NCBI RefSeq assembly: GCF_001559865.1
Contig: NZ_LOHE01000080.1
Span: 62,001 to 126,000 of the forward strand
Direction: 5' to 3'
Length of the DNA stretch: 64,000 nucleotides
Source: Abyssisolibacter fermentans
Lineage (GTDB): Bacteria; Bacillota; Clostridia; Tissierellales; MCWD3
Shown: one piece after another, positions 18,002 to 27,378 of the stretch
Layout of the letters: each line of letters starts with the position of its first letter
Numbering within the stretch: position 1 is the first letter of the stretch
Notes under the pieces: model-generated
Databases searched by the model: none
Seen by the model: only the letters and a program-made list of their open reading frames with translations
What the model was told of the DNA's origin: nothing
Position numbers and translations under genes: made by a program

Positions 18002-18895
18002 TTGAATTTATTTAAAGGGTCTGGGGTAGCTATGGTTACCCCTTTTAACGAAGATGGTAGCGTGAATTATGCAAAATATGAAGAATTGTTAAACTGGCAT
18101 ATAGAAAAGGGTACTGATGCAATCATAACCGTTGGAACTACAGGTGAAGGTTCTACATTATCAGATATGGAACATAAAGAGGTAATAAAATTTACAGTCA
18201 AGATTGTTAATAAAAGAGTTCCTGTTATCGCAGGGACAGGCAGTAATGATACTGCTTATGCTATAGAGCTAAGTCAATATGCCGAGAAAGTTGGTGCCGA
18301 TGGTTTATTAGTGGTAACACCATATTATAACAAAACTACTCAAAAAGGATTAATTAAGTATTTTGCAGATATTGCGAATAACGTAAATATACCAATAATT
18401 CTATATAATGTTCCTGGTAGAACAGGTCTGAACATAGCAGTAGATACAGTAGTCAAGTTAGCAGAGCATAAAAACATACAAGCAATAAAAGAGGCTAGTG
18501 GAAACATAAGTTATGTAACAGAGATAGCTAGACTATGTCCAGAGGATTTTGATATATATTCAGGAAATGATGATATGATTGTACCTATTTTATCTATAGG
18601 CGGTTGCGGTGTAATATCTGTTGTAGCTAATATTTTACCTAGTGAGACACATAGTATAGTAGAGAAATATTTAAATGGTAATGTTACTGAAGCTAGGAAT
18701 TTACAATTAAAGTTAAATGGTCTTATCCATGCATTATTTATTGAAACTAACCCTATCCCAATTAAAACTGCCATGAATCTAATGAACATGGAAGTTGGAA
18801 TGTTAAGAGCTCCTTTATGTGATATGGAGGATAATAATTTAGAGATATTAGCCAATGAGATGAAAAAATTAGATATAAAAGTGGGTAACTTTTAA
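18002..18895 (+). CDS. dapA: 4-hydroxy-tetrahydrodipicolinate synthase
   Basis: 297 residues from TTG 18002, chosen because GAGGAG lies 8 bases upstream and the resulting [15 protein letters not shown] matches the family start. Motifs are GTTGEGSTL (pyruvate site), the catalytic tyrosine segment [18 protein letters not shown] and the Schiff-base lysine in AIKEASG. Condenses aspartate semialdehyde with pyruvate. The dapB start lies one base after its stop. Confidence 0.96.
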   Translation: MNLFKGSGVAMVTPFNEDGSVNYAKYEELLNWHIEKGTDAIITVGTTGEGSTLSDMEHKEVIKFTVKIVNKRVPVIAGTGSNDTAYAIELSQYAEKVGADGLLVVTPYYNKTTQKGLIKYFADIANNVNIPIILYNVPGRTGLNIAVDTVVKLAEHKNIQAIKEASGNISYVTEIARLCPEDFDIYSGNDDMIVPILSIGGCGVISVVANILPSETHSIVEKYLNGNVTEARNLQLKLNGLIHALFIETNPIPIKTAMNLMNMEVGMLRAPLCDMEDNNLEILANEMKKLDIKVGNF

Positions 18896-18896
18896 T

Positions 18897-19655
18897 ATGA
18901 TAAGTGTTGTAGTAAACGGATGCAATGGGAAGATGGGACAGGTTTTAATAAATAAGCTGATTGAAAGTGAAGGTTTTAAAGTTGTTGGAGGAATTGATAA
19001 AAATACATTATCAAAAGATATTCCAGTTTTTAATAATATAAATGGTATTAAAGAAGATGTAGATGTTATAATAGATTTTTCAAATAGAGAATGTTTAGCG
19101 GAATTATTGAAATATGGATTAGATAATAATGTTGGACTAGTAATTGCTACCACTGGATTGACTAACGAAGATAAGCTTGAAATATATGAAGCTTCAAAAA
19201 AAATACCTATTTTTAATTCATCTAATACATCAGTAGGTATAAATACTTTGATTGAAATAATTAAAGGTACTGTAAAAGCTCTTAGTGATAGTTTTGATAT
19301 AGAAATAATAGAAAAACATCATAACCAAAAGCTAGATGCACCAAGTGGTACTGCTTTTATGTTAGCAAATCAAATCAACAATGAATTAAACAATTCAATG
19401 AAGCTTATATATGGAAGAAATGGAGATAATGCTAAAAGAAGCAAAAATGAAATAGGAATACATGCAGTAAGAGGAGGAACTATAGCAGGTGAGCATACAA
19501 TAATATTTGCAGGTGATGATGAAATAATAGAATTAAAGCATATAGCATTGTCAAAAAAGATATTTGCAAATGGAGCTATAGATGCAGCAAGGTTTATTAG
19601 TACTAAAAATAATGGATTATACAATATGAGTGATGTAATAAAAGCTAAATATTAG
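18897..19655 (+). CDS. dapB: 4-hydroxy-tetrahydrodipicolinate reductase
   Basis: 252 residues. NAD(P)-binding GCNGKMGQ at the N-terminus; the substrate motif EKHHNQKLDAPSGTA contains the catalytic histidine and lysine. Produces tetrahydrodipicolinate, the substrate of DapH encoded downstream. Start ATG is one base after the dapA stop, so translation is probably coupled. Confidence 0.96.
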   Translation: MISVVVNGCNGKMGQVLINKLIESEGFKVVGGIDKNTLSKDIPVFNNINGIKEDVDVIIDFSNRECLAELLKYGLDNNVGLVIATTGLTNEDKLEIYEASKKIPIFNSSNTSVGINTLIEIIKGTVKALSDSFDIEIIEKHHNQKLDAPSGTAFMLANQINNELNNSMKLIYGRNGDNAKRSKNEIGIHAVRGGTIAGEHTIIFAGDDEIIELKHIALSKKIFANGAIDAARFISTKNNGLYNMSDVIKAKY

Positions 19656-19777
19656 AATATGTTTAATAAATTTGACAATATTGTACATCATGCAGTTTAG
19701 CGATTTAAATTAAAAAAGTAACTAATGATAAAATTATTGGAGATACTATATAAAGAAGAGAAAAGGAAGGTGATTAA

Positions 19778-20488
19778 ATGGATGCTAAAATGACTGATCC
19801 TTATGAAATAGCTAAATTTATTAAAAATGCAAAAAAAGCAACACCTGTTAAGGTGTATATTAAAGGTGATTTAACTAATATAAGTTTTGATAATTTTAAA
19901 TTTTTCGGAGACAACAAATCTGGTATTTTATTTGGAGAGTATGATGATTTAAGTGATTTATTAAGTGAAAATAAAGAATGTATTGAAGACTATCACATTG
20001 AGTATGATAGGAGAAATTCTGCTATACCTATGCTAAATACAAATCATTTACACGCTAGAATCGAACCGGGAGCAATAATTAGAGACAAAGTTGAAATAGG
20101 GAAAAATTGTGTAATCATGATGGGAGCGGTTATTAATATTGGTGCTGAAATTGGTGAAGGTACAATGATAGATATGAATGCGGTTGTTGGTGCTAGAGGA
20201 ACTATAGGTAAAAATGCTCATATCGGTGCTGGTTCAGTTATTGCTGGTGTTTTAGAACCACCAAGTAAGACTCCTGTTATTATAGAAGATGAGGTATTGG
20301 TAGGAGCAAATGCAGTAGTACTAGAAGGAGTTCGAATTGGTAAAGGAGCTGTAGTTGCAGCGGGTTCTGTTGTTACAGAGGATGTACCGGCAGGATGTGT
20401 TGTAGCAGGTACGCCAGCTAAAATAATAAAGCAAAAGGATGAAAAGACTGCTAAGAAAGTGGAGATACTAAGTGATTTAAGAGAATAG
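19778..20488 (+). CDS. dapH: Tetrahydrodipicolinate N-acetyltransferase
   Basis: 236 residues. The C-terminal half consists of hexapeptide repeats forming a left-handed beta helix (for example [30 protein letters not shown]). The N-terminal alpha/beta domain and the length match DapH/YkuQ of Firmicutes, not the succinyl-transferase DapD. It commits the pathway to acetylated intermediates. Good ribosome binding site (GGAAGGTGATT). A family C repeat begins at the first base after its stop codon. Confidence 0.93.
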   Translation: MDAKMTDPYEIAKFIKNAKKATPVKVYIKGDLTNISFDNFKFFGDNKSGILFGEYDDLSDLLSENKECIEDYHIEYDRRNSAIPMLNTNHLHARIEPGAIIRDKVEIGKNCVIMMGAVINIGAEIGEGTMIDMNAVVGARGTIGKNAHIGAGSVIAGVLEPPSKTPVIIEDEVLVGANAVVLEGVRIGKGAVVAAGSVVTEDVPAGCVVAGTPAKIIKQKDEKTAKKVEILSDLRE

Positions 20489-20775
20489 TTAGTTGTAAGA
20501 CAAAAAATAAATGTGGATAACTATTATTAGTTTGACTCAAAAGTTTTTGGTAGGGGGAACCATCTAATAATCTTTGACGGCTGCGCAAGAGCTCGTTTCT
20601 AAATAAATAAGAAACTCACTACTCACTACGTTCCTAGGAGTAAGTGATTCACTCAAAATTGTAGATTTTGGTTCTCTACTTAGAAGCGATGAAAAAACGA
20701 ACTCTTGAAGTCACGCTTTCAAAGAAACATTAGATGTTTCCCTAGTAACTATATTAGTGGGTTTTTTACAACTAA
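20489..20775. repeat. Fold-back element, family C copy 1
   Basis: 287 bp with exact 10-bp terminal inverted repeats TTAGTTGTAA / TTACAACTAA. Inner arms also pair, for example GAACCATCTAATAATC with GAAACATTAGATGTTTC, and the centre holds the family A core (TTCCTAGGAGTAAGTGATTC). No transposase. It separates dapH from the aminotransferase gene and ends 17 bases before that gene's start. Confidence 0.8.
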
Positions 20776-20791
20776 TAAAGGGGGAAGTTAT

Positions 20792-21985
20792 GTGAACTTA
20801 GTAGAAAAAGACAAACAATACGTACTGAATTTATATAAAAGAATAGACATTGAAATAGACAGAGGCGAAGGATCTTATTTATATGATGTTGATGGGAATA
20901 AATATTTAGATATGTACAGCGGAATTTCTGTAAATAATCTAGGACACCTTAATAAAACACTTTCTGATATAATTGCTAAACAAGCTGAAAGATTTATGCA
21001 TCTATCTAACTACTTTGCCTGCGAATCTACTGTTAATCTTGCTAAAATACTTGTAGAAAATACTTTTGCTTCAAAGGTATTCTTCTCAAATTCAGGAACG
21101 GAAGCAAATGAAGCTGCTATAAAACTAGCTAGAAAATTTGGAAGAAAATACAGTGATTCAAAGAATGTTATATTGACTGCATCTAATTCTTTTCATGGAA
21201 GAAGCTGTGGCAGCTTGACTTTAACAGCAAGAGATAGATATAAAAATGATTTTTTACCATTGTTACCAAGAGTTAAGAATTTTATATACAATGATACTAA
21301 TGATTTGAAAGCATTAGTAAATGATGATGTATGTGCAGTATTTTTAGAAACGGTTCAAGGGGAAGGTGGAATCGTTGAAATTTCACAGGAATTTATTGAT
21401 AAACTCATGAAGCTTTCAAAACAGTACAATTTTCTTGTAATTATAGATGATATACAGGCTGGATTAGGTAGAACAGGAGATTTCCTTTCTTTTGAAAAAT
21501 ATGGAATCAAACCACATGTTGCTACTCTTGCTAAATCTCTGGGAGGAGGACTTCCATTAGGTGCTATGTTAGTAAGTGAAGAAGTAGAGGATGTTTTAAA
21601 ACCCGGTGATCATGGAAGTACATTTGGTGGTAATCCTGTTGCTTGTGCTGCTGGTGAATATGTAGTTTCTAATATAGCAGATAGTGAATTCTTAAATCAG
21701 GTTAAAAGAAAAGGCAATATAATGATTAGCGGGTTAAATGAACTAAAAACAAAATATCCTCTAGTTATAAGGGATGTTAGAGGCAGAGGTTTAATGATTG
21801 GTATAGATGCTGGTCAGTACGCTCAATCAATTAAAAATACTGCATTAGAACTTGGCTTGATGTTAAATGTAACTAATGATACAGTCATAAGATTATTACC
21901 GTCATTAAATATTAATGATAAAGAAATAGAAGAGTTTTTAGGGAAATTTGAAAAGACTATAAATAGCATAAAAACCGCTAGATAA
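20792..21985 (+). CDS. Class III aminotransferase, probable N-acetyl-diaminopimelate or acetylornithine type
   Basis: 397 residues from GTG 20792, chosen because AAAGGGGGAAG lies just upstream; a longer frame from 20705 would read through the repeat element. PLP enzyme of the ArgD family: SNSGTEANEAAIKLARKFG, the SFHGRSCGSL segment, IDDIQAGLGRTG and the PLP lysine in LAKSLGGGLPLGA. Its place after dapH suggests it makes N-acetyl-L,L-diaminopimelate, although the Bacillus enzyme for that step (PatA) belongs to fold class I. Acetylornithine transaminase is the alternative; dual activity is known for ArgD enzymes. Confidence 0.82.
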   Translation: MNLVEKDKQYVLNLYKRIDIEIDRGEGSYLYDVDGNKYLDMYSGISVNNLGHLNKTLSDIIAKQAERFMHLSNYFACESTVNLAKILVENTFASKVFFSNSGTEANEAAIKLARKFGRKYSDSKNVILTASNSFHGRSCGSLTLTARDRYKNDFLPLLPRVKNFIYNDTNDLKALVNDDVCAVFLETVQGEGGIVEISQEFIDKLMKLSKQYNFLVIIDDIQAGLGRTGDFLSFEKYGIKPHVATLAKSLGGGLPLGAMLVSEEVEDVLKPGDHGSTFGGNPVACAAGEYVVSNIADSEFLNQVKRKGNIMISGLNELKTKYPLVIRDVRGRGLMIGIDAGQYAQSIKNTALELGLMLNVTNDTVIRLLPSLNINDKEIEEFLGKFEKTINSIKTAR

Positions 21986-22000
21986 TATATAGCGGTTTTT
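21970..22000. terminator. Bidirectional terminator
   Basis: The stem AAAAACCGCTA / TAGCGGTTTTT overlaps the last codons of the aminotransferase gene and has T runs on both strands, so it can end both that transcript and the convergent MBL-hydrolase transcript. Confidence 0.85.
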
Positions 22001-22040
22001 CTCCGTTTGTGTTCTATTTTTTAAAATAATATTTAATATT

Positions 22041-22874
22041 TTACTTATATTTTAAAACAATGCCTGTTGCTACATTTTCTATTTTAGAAACTTTGCTTAA
22101 CTCTATTTTTGAATTTAAGCTTGTACAGTGACAAGGATGAATACAAGTAGTATTTAATGATCTAATATATTCTAGTGTTTTTTCCATTTGTTCCTTTTCG
22201 GGATCTATAAGATGAAATCCTCCTATTATGTCTTGAATTTTCTCCTTAGAGGTTACAGCTTTAGCATGTTCACATATATTACATATACCTGAATGTGAAC
22301 AGCCTGTTATTATGGTCAAAATTTCCTCATTTATATATGCAAGTGCCGTGTCATCATAAATATAATCATCTTTACATTGATTGTCTATGTAGATTTTTCC
22401 TAATGGTTCTTTATTTTCATAACCAAATTTTCTGGTTATTTCACCTAGAAAAACAAGATTTTCTGTAATGTAATATGGTTCATCTGTAAATATTGTATTG
22501 AAATTTTTCATTACTTCATCTTTGTAAATAATTGAGCCGTGTTCGAAGCTTTCTTTATCTTCTGCATATTTAGGTATAAATGCCAAAGGGTGAGCTATTA
22601 TTGTAGGTCTTTTGGATTTTGGAATACTTTTATCTCTATAATATCTTATAAGATATTGTAGTCCCCATACATGATCCCAGTGTCCATGCGATATTACAAC
22701 ATAATCGAGGTCTTCAAGATTTATTTTCATCTTTTCGGCATTTTCTATGAATAAATTAGAGCTCCCAAGATCAAACAATATTTTTTTATCACTTTCTTCA
22801 ATATAATATGATAAACCCCATTCAGCATACATGATGTTCATAGCATTATTATCAACTAATACTGATAATTTCAT
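22041..22874 (-). CDS. MBL-fold metallo-hydrolase
   Basis: 277 residues. The zinc-binding motif SHGHWDH is followed by FDLGSS-type strands, with GCSHSGI and a late GGFHL supplying the other ligands. The architecture matches archaeal/bacterial proteins annotated as RFAP-synthase-like MBL hydrolases, whose physiological substrates are mostly unknown. Convergent to the lysine cluster and separated from it by the bidirectional terminator. Ribosome binding site GGAGAGTG on the minus strand. Confidence 0.85.
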   Translation of the reverse strand: MKLSVLVDNNAMNIMYAEWGLSYYIEESDKKILFDLGSSNLFIENAEKMKINLEDLDYVVISHGHWDHVWGLQYLIRYYRDKSIPKSKRPTIIAHPLAFIPKYAEDKESFEHGSIIYKDEVMKNFNTIFTDEPYYITENLVFLGEITRKFGYENKEPLGKIYIDNQCKDDYIYDDTALAYINEEILTIITGCSHSGICNICEHAKAVTSKEKIQDIIGGFHLIDPEKEQMEKTLEYIRSLNTTCIHPCHCTSLNSKIELSKVSKIENVATGIVLKYK

Positions 22875-23008
22875 TTAATCACTCTCCTTATTAATCTTTT
22901 ACATTATTTTAATTATACTAAATCATAATGAATAAGTGAACCTTTATGCACTTAGTAACCTCAAAGGTAGAATAATTATTTTTTATAGAATTTACACAAA
23001 GTACTATT

Positions 23009-23039
23009 AATATAGTATAATTAAATATTATACTATATT
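23009..23039. promoter_or_regulatory. Perfect 13-bp palindrome before the GNAT gene
   Basis: AATATAGTATAAT / ATTATACTATATT with loop TAAAT. It includes a possible -10 (TATAAT 23016-23021, with TTTACA at 22991, spacer 19) and ends one base before the ribosome binding site GGGAGG. It could be an operator or an RNA hairpin next to the translation start. Confidence 0.5.
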
Positions 23040-23054
23040 AGGGAGGTATTGGCA

Positions 23055-23594
23055 ATGTATAAAGGGGAATTAGTACGTTTAAGAGAAATAACTGAAGAAG
23101 ATATTGATGTACTTAAACATCAAATTAATGATTATGAGTTAAAAAAATTTAATACTAGTGGTATACCTTATCCGACTAGTATTGAGAAAATGAAAAAGAT
23201 GCTATTTGAAAGAGATGAAAAAAGAGGCAGTTTTTCATTTGCAGTAGAAGATTTGAAAGAGAAAATTTTTATTGGTACCTGTGGTATGAATTATGTTGAC
23301 TGGAAAAATAGATATGCTTCTATTGGTATCTCAATTACTGATAAAAATTATTGGGGTAAAGGATATGGTACAGATGCTGTGAAATTAATAGTTAAATTTA
23401 TATTTGAGCATATGAACTTGAATAAAGTTAGTCTGGGAACATTTTCTTTTAATAAAAGAGCTATAGCATGTTACAAAAAATGTGGATTTAAAGAAGAAGG
23501 AGTTTTAAGGCAAGAAGTATATGCCGAGGGACAATACTATGATGAAATATGTATGGGAATATTAAGAAATGAATATGAAGAATTATACAAATAG
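23055..23594 (+). CDS. GNAT-family N-acetyltransferase
   Basis: 179 residues from ATG 23055, with GGGAGGT 7 bases upstream; a TTG at 23049 is less well spaced. RimJ/RimL-type GNAT fold: the acetyl-CoA pyrophosphate loop is NYWGKGYGTDA, followed by NKRAIACYKKCGF near the C-terminus, both typical. It acetylates an unknown amine (protein N-terminus, polyamine, antibiotic or amino acid). Single-gene unit with its own terminator. Confidence 0.88.
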   Translation: MYKGELVRLREITEEDIDVLKHQINDYELKKFNTSGIPYPTSIEKMKKMLFERDEKRGSFSFAVEDLKEKIFIGTCGMNYVDWKNRYASIGISITDKNYWGKGYGTDAVKLIVKFIFEHMNLNKVSLGTFSFNKRAIACYKKCGFKEEGVLRQEVYAEGQYYDEICMGILRNEYEELYK

Positions 23595-23660
23595 AATGTA
23601 TTTGTTCATTTATATTAGTAAAAATGTTAAGTAATACATTTAATTAAAAAAGTTGATATT

Positions 23661-23702
23661 AAACTACAGTTTATGAGTAAATTCAATCTGTAGTTTTTTT
23701 TA
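23661..23702 (+). terminator. Terminator after GNAT gene
   Basis: The stem AAACTACAG / CTGTAGTTT with an 18-base loop is followed by a T run. Confidence 0.75.
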
Positions 23703-23756
23703 TCGTGTATATATTTAATAATAGATTTTTTTAAAAATATGATATTCTATAATTAT

Positions 23757-23880
23757 CCCTGATTATTCATATAACTTTTGTAATGTGCTGTATAATTCTG
23801 AATCAAAAGATTTAAGTGAATTTGAAGCTATATAGAGTTAGATTCAATGCTCATGATTTTTAAGGAATAATTTGTGATTA
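23757..23880. repeat. Fold-back element, family A short copy
   Basis: The left end CCCTGATTATTCATATAAC is identical to that at 4715; the right end GGAATAATTTGTGATTA is a changed inverted copy. The inner part keeps CTGTATAATTCTGAATC and GATTCAATGCTCATGATT. It fills the gap before the glycerate kinase gene. Confidence 0.7.
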
Positions 23881-23906
23881 AATATCATTAAGAAGGTGTA
23901 GACAAT

Positions 23907-25040
23907 ATGTCATTAAAAAAAGTAGTTATATGTTCGGATTCTTTTAAAGGTACTTTATCAGCAATTGCTGCATGTGATGCGATAGAAAGTGGTATTAAAA
24001 TGGCAGATAGTGATATAGCTACCGTAAAACTGCCAATGGCTGATGGAGGAGAAGGTACAATTGAAGTTTTGTTGAAAGCACTTGGAGGAGAAAGAAAAAC
24101 TATACAGGTAACTGGTCCAAATTTCAGGAGGATATATGCAAGCTATGTGATTTTAAATAATAAAACTGCTGTTATAGAGATGGCACAGGCTTCTGGTTTA
24201 TGTTTAGCAAGTCAGCCAAGAAATCCATCTAAAACTACTACATATGGAACAGGAGAATTAATATTAGATGCTTTAAATAACGGATGTAGAAAATTTATTG
24301 TTGGAATAGGCGGTAGCGCTACAAATGATGGTGGAATAGGTATGGCTTCAGCTTTAGGAGTAAGGTTTTTAGATAAGCAAGGAAACCAAATTTCTTTAAA
24401 TGGTGGAGGTTTAAAGTCATTAGAAAAGATTGATTTATCAAATATTGATACTAGATTAAGTGAATGTGATATTGAAGTAGCATGTGATGTAGATAATCCT
24501 CTTTATGGTCTAAATGGAGCTTCATATATATATGCAGCGCAAAAGGGTGCTGATAAAAGTATGATAAAAGAACTTGATGATAATCTTAAAAGCTATGCTG
24601 ATATTATTAAAAGAGATTTAGGGATTGATGTTCAAGAGATTAATGGTGCTGGAGCAGCGGGAGGTTTAGGTGCAGGATTAGTTGCTTTTGCAAATGCTAA
24701 GTTAAAATCGGGAATTGAAATAATTCTAGATGCTGCTAATATAGATAATGCAATAAAGGATGCTGATTTAATTATTACTGGTGAGGGTAGAATAGATGGG
24801 CAAAGTTTAAGAGGTAAAGTTCCTATTGGTATTCTTAATAGAGCTTTGAAATATAATGTACCTGTTATTGCAATAGTTGGTTCAATAGGAGATGAAATAG
24901 ATAGTATATATCAAGCAGGAATCGTTTCTGTTTTTAGCATAAATAGAAAGCCTTTAGATTTTGAAGCAGCTAAATTACACACTAGAGAGAATTTAACTAG
25001 AACGGCAGAAGCTCTTATAAGATTTTCTTCTATTTTTTAG
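23907..25040 (+). CDS. Glycerate kinase
   Basis: 377 residues of the GlxK/GarK family, the usual length. Conserved stretches include CSDSFKGTLSA at the N-terminus, LPMADGGEGT, the glycine-rich GIGGSATNDGG and TGEGRIDGQS. Phosphorylates D-glycerate to 2- or 3-phosphoglycerate using ATP; GlxK/GarK enzymes normally give 2-phosphoglycerate. It stands alone, so the source of glycerate (serine, glyoxylate or sugar-acid breakdown) is not indicated. Confidence 0.93.
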   Translation: MSLKKVVICSDSFKGTLSAIAACDAIESGIKMADSDIATVKLPMADGGEGTIEVLLKALGGERKTIQVTGPNFRRIYASYVILNNKTAVIEMAQASGLCLASQPRNPSKTTTYGTGELILDALNNGCRKFIVGIGGSATNDGGIGMASALGVRFLDKQGNQISLNGGGLKSLEKIDLSNIDTRLSECDIEVACDVDNPLYGLNGASYIYAAQKGADKSMIKELDDNLKSYADIIKRDLGIDVQEINGAGAAGGLGAGLVAFANAKLKSGIEIILDAANIDNAIKDADLIITGEGRIDGQSLRGKVPIGILNRALKYNVPVIAIVGSIGDEIDSIYQAGIVSVFSINRKPLDFEAAKLHTRENLTRTAEALIRFSSIF

Positions 25041-25067
25041 AATAAGTGTAATTCATATTTATCATTT

Positions 25068-25145
25068 AAACTCATTCTTAGAATGAAAAGCGTTCATATG
25101 AAGACAAAGAGTACAGTTCTCTGCTTAAAATCAAGATTTTAGCTT
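25068..25145. repeat. Decayed fragment of the family A core
   Basis: CTCATTCTTAGAATGA, then AGAGTACAGTTCTCTGCTTA and ATCAAGATTTTAG resemble the right inner arm of family A. No terminal repeats remain. Confidence 0.4.
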
Positions 25146-25259
25146 GATAAAGGTTTTATTTATATTTATAATTATATTGATGATATGCTTTTTTAATACT
25201 TAAAAATATTAAATGGAGTACACAGTTGTAATATATACATAACGAATTGAGGTGTTAGT

Positions 25260-26585
25260 TTGAATATTCAAGAATTAAAGAAAATAGTATGTAAAGCTAT
25301 AGATGCTGAAAAAGATGAAATAATTAAAATTGGGAATGATATTTTTAAGAATCCTGAACTAGGTTACAAAGAGTTTAGAACTTCAAATATTGTTAACAAT
25401 AAATTTAAGGAACTGAGTTTAGATATTAAAAAAGATCAAGCAATTACTGGAGTTAGTGGTGTTAAAAAGGGCAAATCATCTAAGGCAAAGATATGTGTTG
25501 TAGGGGAACTTGATGGCGTTATACAACCTAAGCATAAATATGCTGATAAAGACAATAGTGGAGTAGCACATGCATGTGGACATAGTGCACAAATTGCTGT
25601 AATGTTAGGAGCAGCTTCAGGAATTATTAAATCTGGAGTTATGGATTATTTGGATGGAGATATATCGTTTTTGGCTTCACCAGCAGAAGAATTTGTTGAT
25701 TTGGAATATAGACAAAGTTTAAGAGATAACAAAAAAATAAAATTATTTGGCGGTAAACAAGAGCTAATTAGAGAAGGATATTTTGATGATATAGATTTAG
25801 TTATTGCTACACATGCTATGGGCAGCGAACCTGAGAGAAAAGCTATGATTGATGTTGATTTAAACGGATTTGTAGCTAAAAGAGTTATATATAAGGGTAA
25901 AGCAGCACATGCAGGGGCACAGCCTCATAAAGGAATAAATGCTTTAAATGCTGCATTAATAGGAATGACAGCTATAAATACTCAAAGAGAGACATTTAGA
26001 GATGAAGATAATGTAAGAGTTCATCCAATAATTACAAAGGGTGGAGATGTGGTTAATACTGTACCTGATGAAGTAACATTAGAGACTTATGTAAGAGCAA
26101 ATTCTATAGATGCTATTATTAATTCAAGTGAAAAGATTAATAGAGCATTAGAAGCGGGTGCCTATGCTGTAGGTGGGACTTGTGAGATTCAAGAAATACC
26201 TGGTAATTTGCCTTTAGATCAATCAAGAGAACTTTCTGAAGTATTTTACTCTAATATTGCAGGTTTGATAGGTGAAGAAAATATAATAAGAGGACAGAGA
26301 GTTTTTGCTTCAGGTGATATTGGAGATGTTTCGAGTCTATTACCAACAATACAGCCTAACTTAGGAGGCTTTGACGGTACTATTCATGGTGAAGATTTTC
26401 GTATTGCTGATGAAGAAATGGCTTATATAATTCCAGCTAAAGCAATTGCAATGACAATTATTGATTTATTAGTTAATGATGCCAAGAAAGCATTAGAAAT
26501 AAAAGAAGGTTACAAACCAATATTTAATGACAAAGAAAGTTATGAAAAACTTTGGGATAATTATAATAAAAAAGGAGTGTTATAA
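25260..26585 (+). CDS. M20-family amidohydrolase/peptidase
   Basis: 441 residues from TTG 25260 after GAGGTG. M20D-type architecture: metal site [13 protein letters not shown], catalytic glutamate in SPAEEFV, dimerisation (lid) domain starting [19 protein letters not shown], and a late metal-binding histidine in TIHGEDF. The family removes acyl groups from amino acids or dipeptides (AbgB-like, hippurate hydrolase-like). It is longer than typical N-acetyl-diaminopimelate deacetylases (about 380 residues), so it should not be assumed to complete the lysine pathway. deoD follows after 2 bases. Confidence 0.87.
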   Translation: MNIQELKKIVCKAIDAEKDEIIKIGNDIFKNPELGYKEFRTSNIVNNKFKELSLDIKKDQAITGVSGVKKGKSSKAKICVVGELDGVIQPKHKYADKDNSGVAHACGHSAQIAVMLGAASGIIKSGVMDYLDGDISFLASPAEEFVDLEYRQSLRDNKKIKLFGGKQELIREGYFDDIDLVIATHAMGSEPERKAMIDVDLNGFVAKRVIYKGKAAHAGAQPHKGINALNAALIGMTAINTQRETFRDEDNVRVHPIITKGGDVVNTVPDEVTLETYVRANSIDAIINSSEKINRALEAGAYAVGGTCEIQEIPGNLPLDQSRELSEVFYSNIAGLIGEENIIRGQRVFASGDIGDVSSLLPTIQPNLGGFDGTIHGEDFRIADEEMAYIIPAKAIAMTIIDLLVNDAKKALEIKEGYKPIFNDKESYEKLWDNYNKKGVL

Positions 26586-26587
26586 AA

Positions 26588-27283
26588 ATGAGTATACACA
26601 TAGGTGCAAAAAAAGGAGATATTGCAGAAACAATATTATTACCAGGAGATCCTTTGAGAGCAAAATATATAGCAGATAATTTTTTAGATAATGTTTTTTG
26701 TTATAATGAAGTTAGAGGAATGTATGGTTATACTGGTGAATATAAAGGCAAAAGAATATCCGTTCAAGGTACAGGTATGGGTATTCCATCTATATCTATA
26801 TATGTTAATGAATTAATAACTGAATATGGTGTTAAAAATTTAATTAGAATTGGTACGTGTGGTTCTGTTAGAGAAGACATAAAGGTAAGAGACGTAATCT
26901 TAGCAATGAGTGCATCTACTACTTCACATATCAATAGACTTAGATTCAACGGCATGGATTTTGCTCCAACAGCAAATTTTGACCTTTTATTGAAAGCATA
27001 TAACATAGCTAAAGAAAAAAATCTAGATGTTAAATGTGGTAATGTACTAACAAGCGATTTGTTCTATGGTGATGACCCTAACGCATGGAAGCATTGGGCT
27101 AGTTTTGGAGTTTTAGCTGTTGAAATGGAAACAGCAGGACTTTATACGTTAGCTGCTAAATATGGTGTCAATGCATTATCTGTTCTAACAATTAGCGATA
27201 GTATTGTAACGGGTGAAAAAACTACATCTCAGGAGAGAGAAAAGACACTAAATGATATGATAGAAATTGCATTAGAGATTTAA
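26588..27283 (+). CDS. deoD: Purine-nucleoside phosphorylase, DeoD type
   Basis: 231 residues. Start and length match hexameric (E. coli-type) [23 protein letters not shown] with phosphate-binding [25 protein letters not shown] and the nucleoside-site [13 protein letters not shown]; the catalytic Asp lies in TISDS. It converts purine (deoxy)nucleosides and phosphate to base and pentose-1-phosphate, complementing pdp and deoB encoded 12 kb upstream. It is probably cotranscribed with the M20 amidohydrolase. Confidence 0.96.
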   Translation: MSIHIGAKKGDIAETILLPGDPLRAKYIADNFLDNVFCYNEVRGMYGYTGEYKGKRISVQGTGMGIPSISIYVNELITEYGVKNLIRIGTCGSVREDIKVRDVILAMSASTTSHINRLRFNGMDFAPTANFDLLLKAYNIAKEKNLDVKCGNVLTSDLFYGDDPNAWKHWASFGVLAVEMETAGLYTLAAKYGVNALSVLTISDSIVTGEKTTSQEREKTLNDMIEIALEI

Positions 27284-27317
27284 ATTATTTTTTTAAATTT
27301 ATTCTAGTCTATAAACC

Positions 27318-27342
27318 AGGTGGAGCAGAAACTCCACCTAAA
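27318..27342 (+). terminator. GC-rich hairpin after deoD
   Basis: A perfect 8-bp stem AGGTGGAG / CTCCACCT with loop CAGAAA; the following bases AAAGTTTTAT give only a weak T tract. Confidence 0.55.
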
Positions 27343-27378
27343 GTTTTATAAAATCCAGTTAAGAAAGGAGTTGTTTTA

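Noticed and set aside
20705-20791. Upstream ATG for the class III aminotransferase
   Set aside because: It lies within the family C element; AAAGGGGGAAG directly before GTG 20792 fixes the start.
25260-26585. N-acetyl-diaminopimelate deacetylase to complete lysine synthesis
   Set aside because: Too long (441 residues), separate from the cluster, and motifs are generic M20D.
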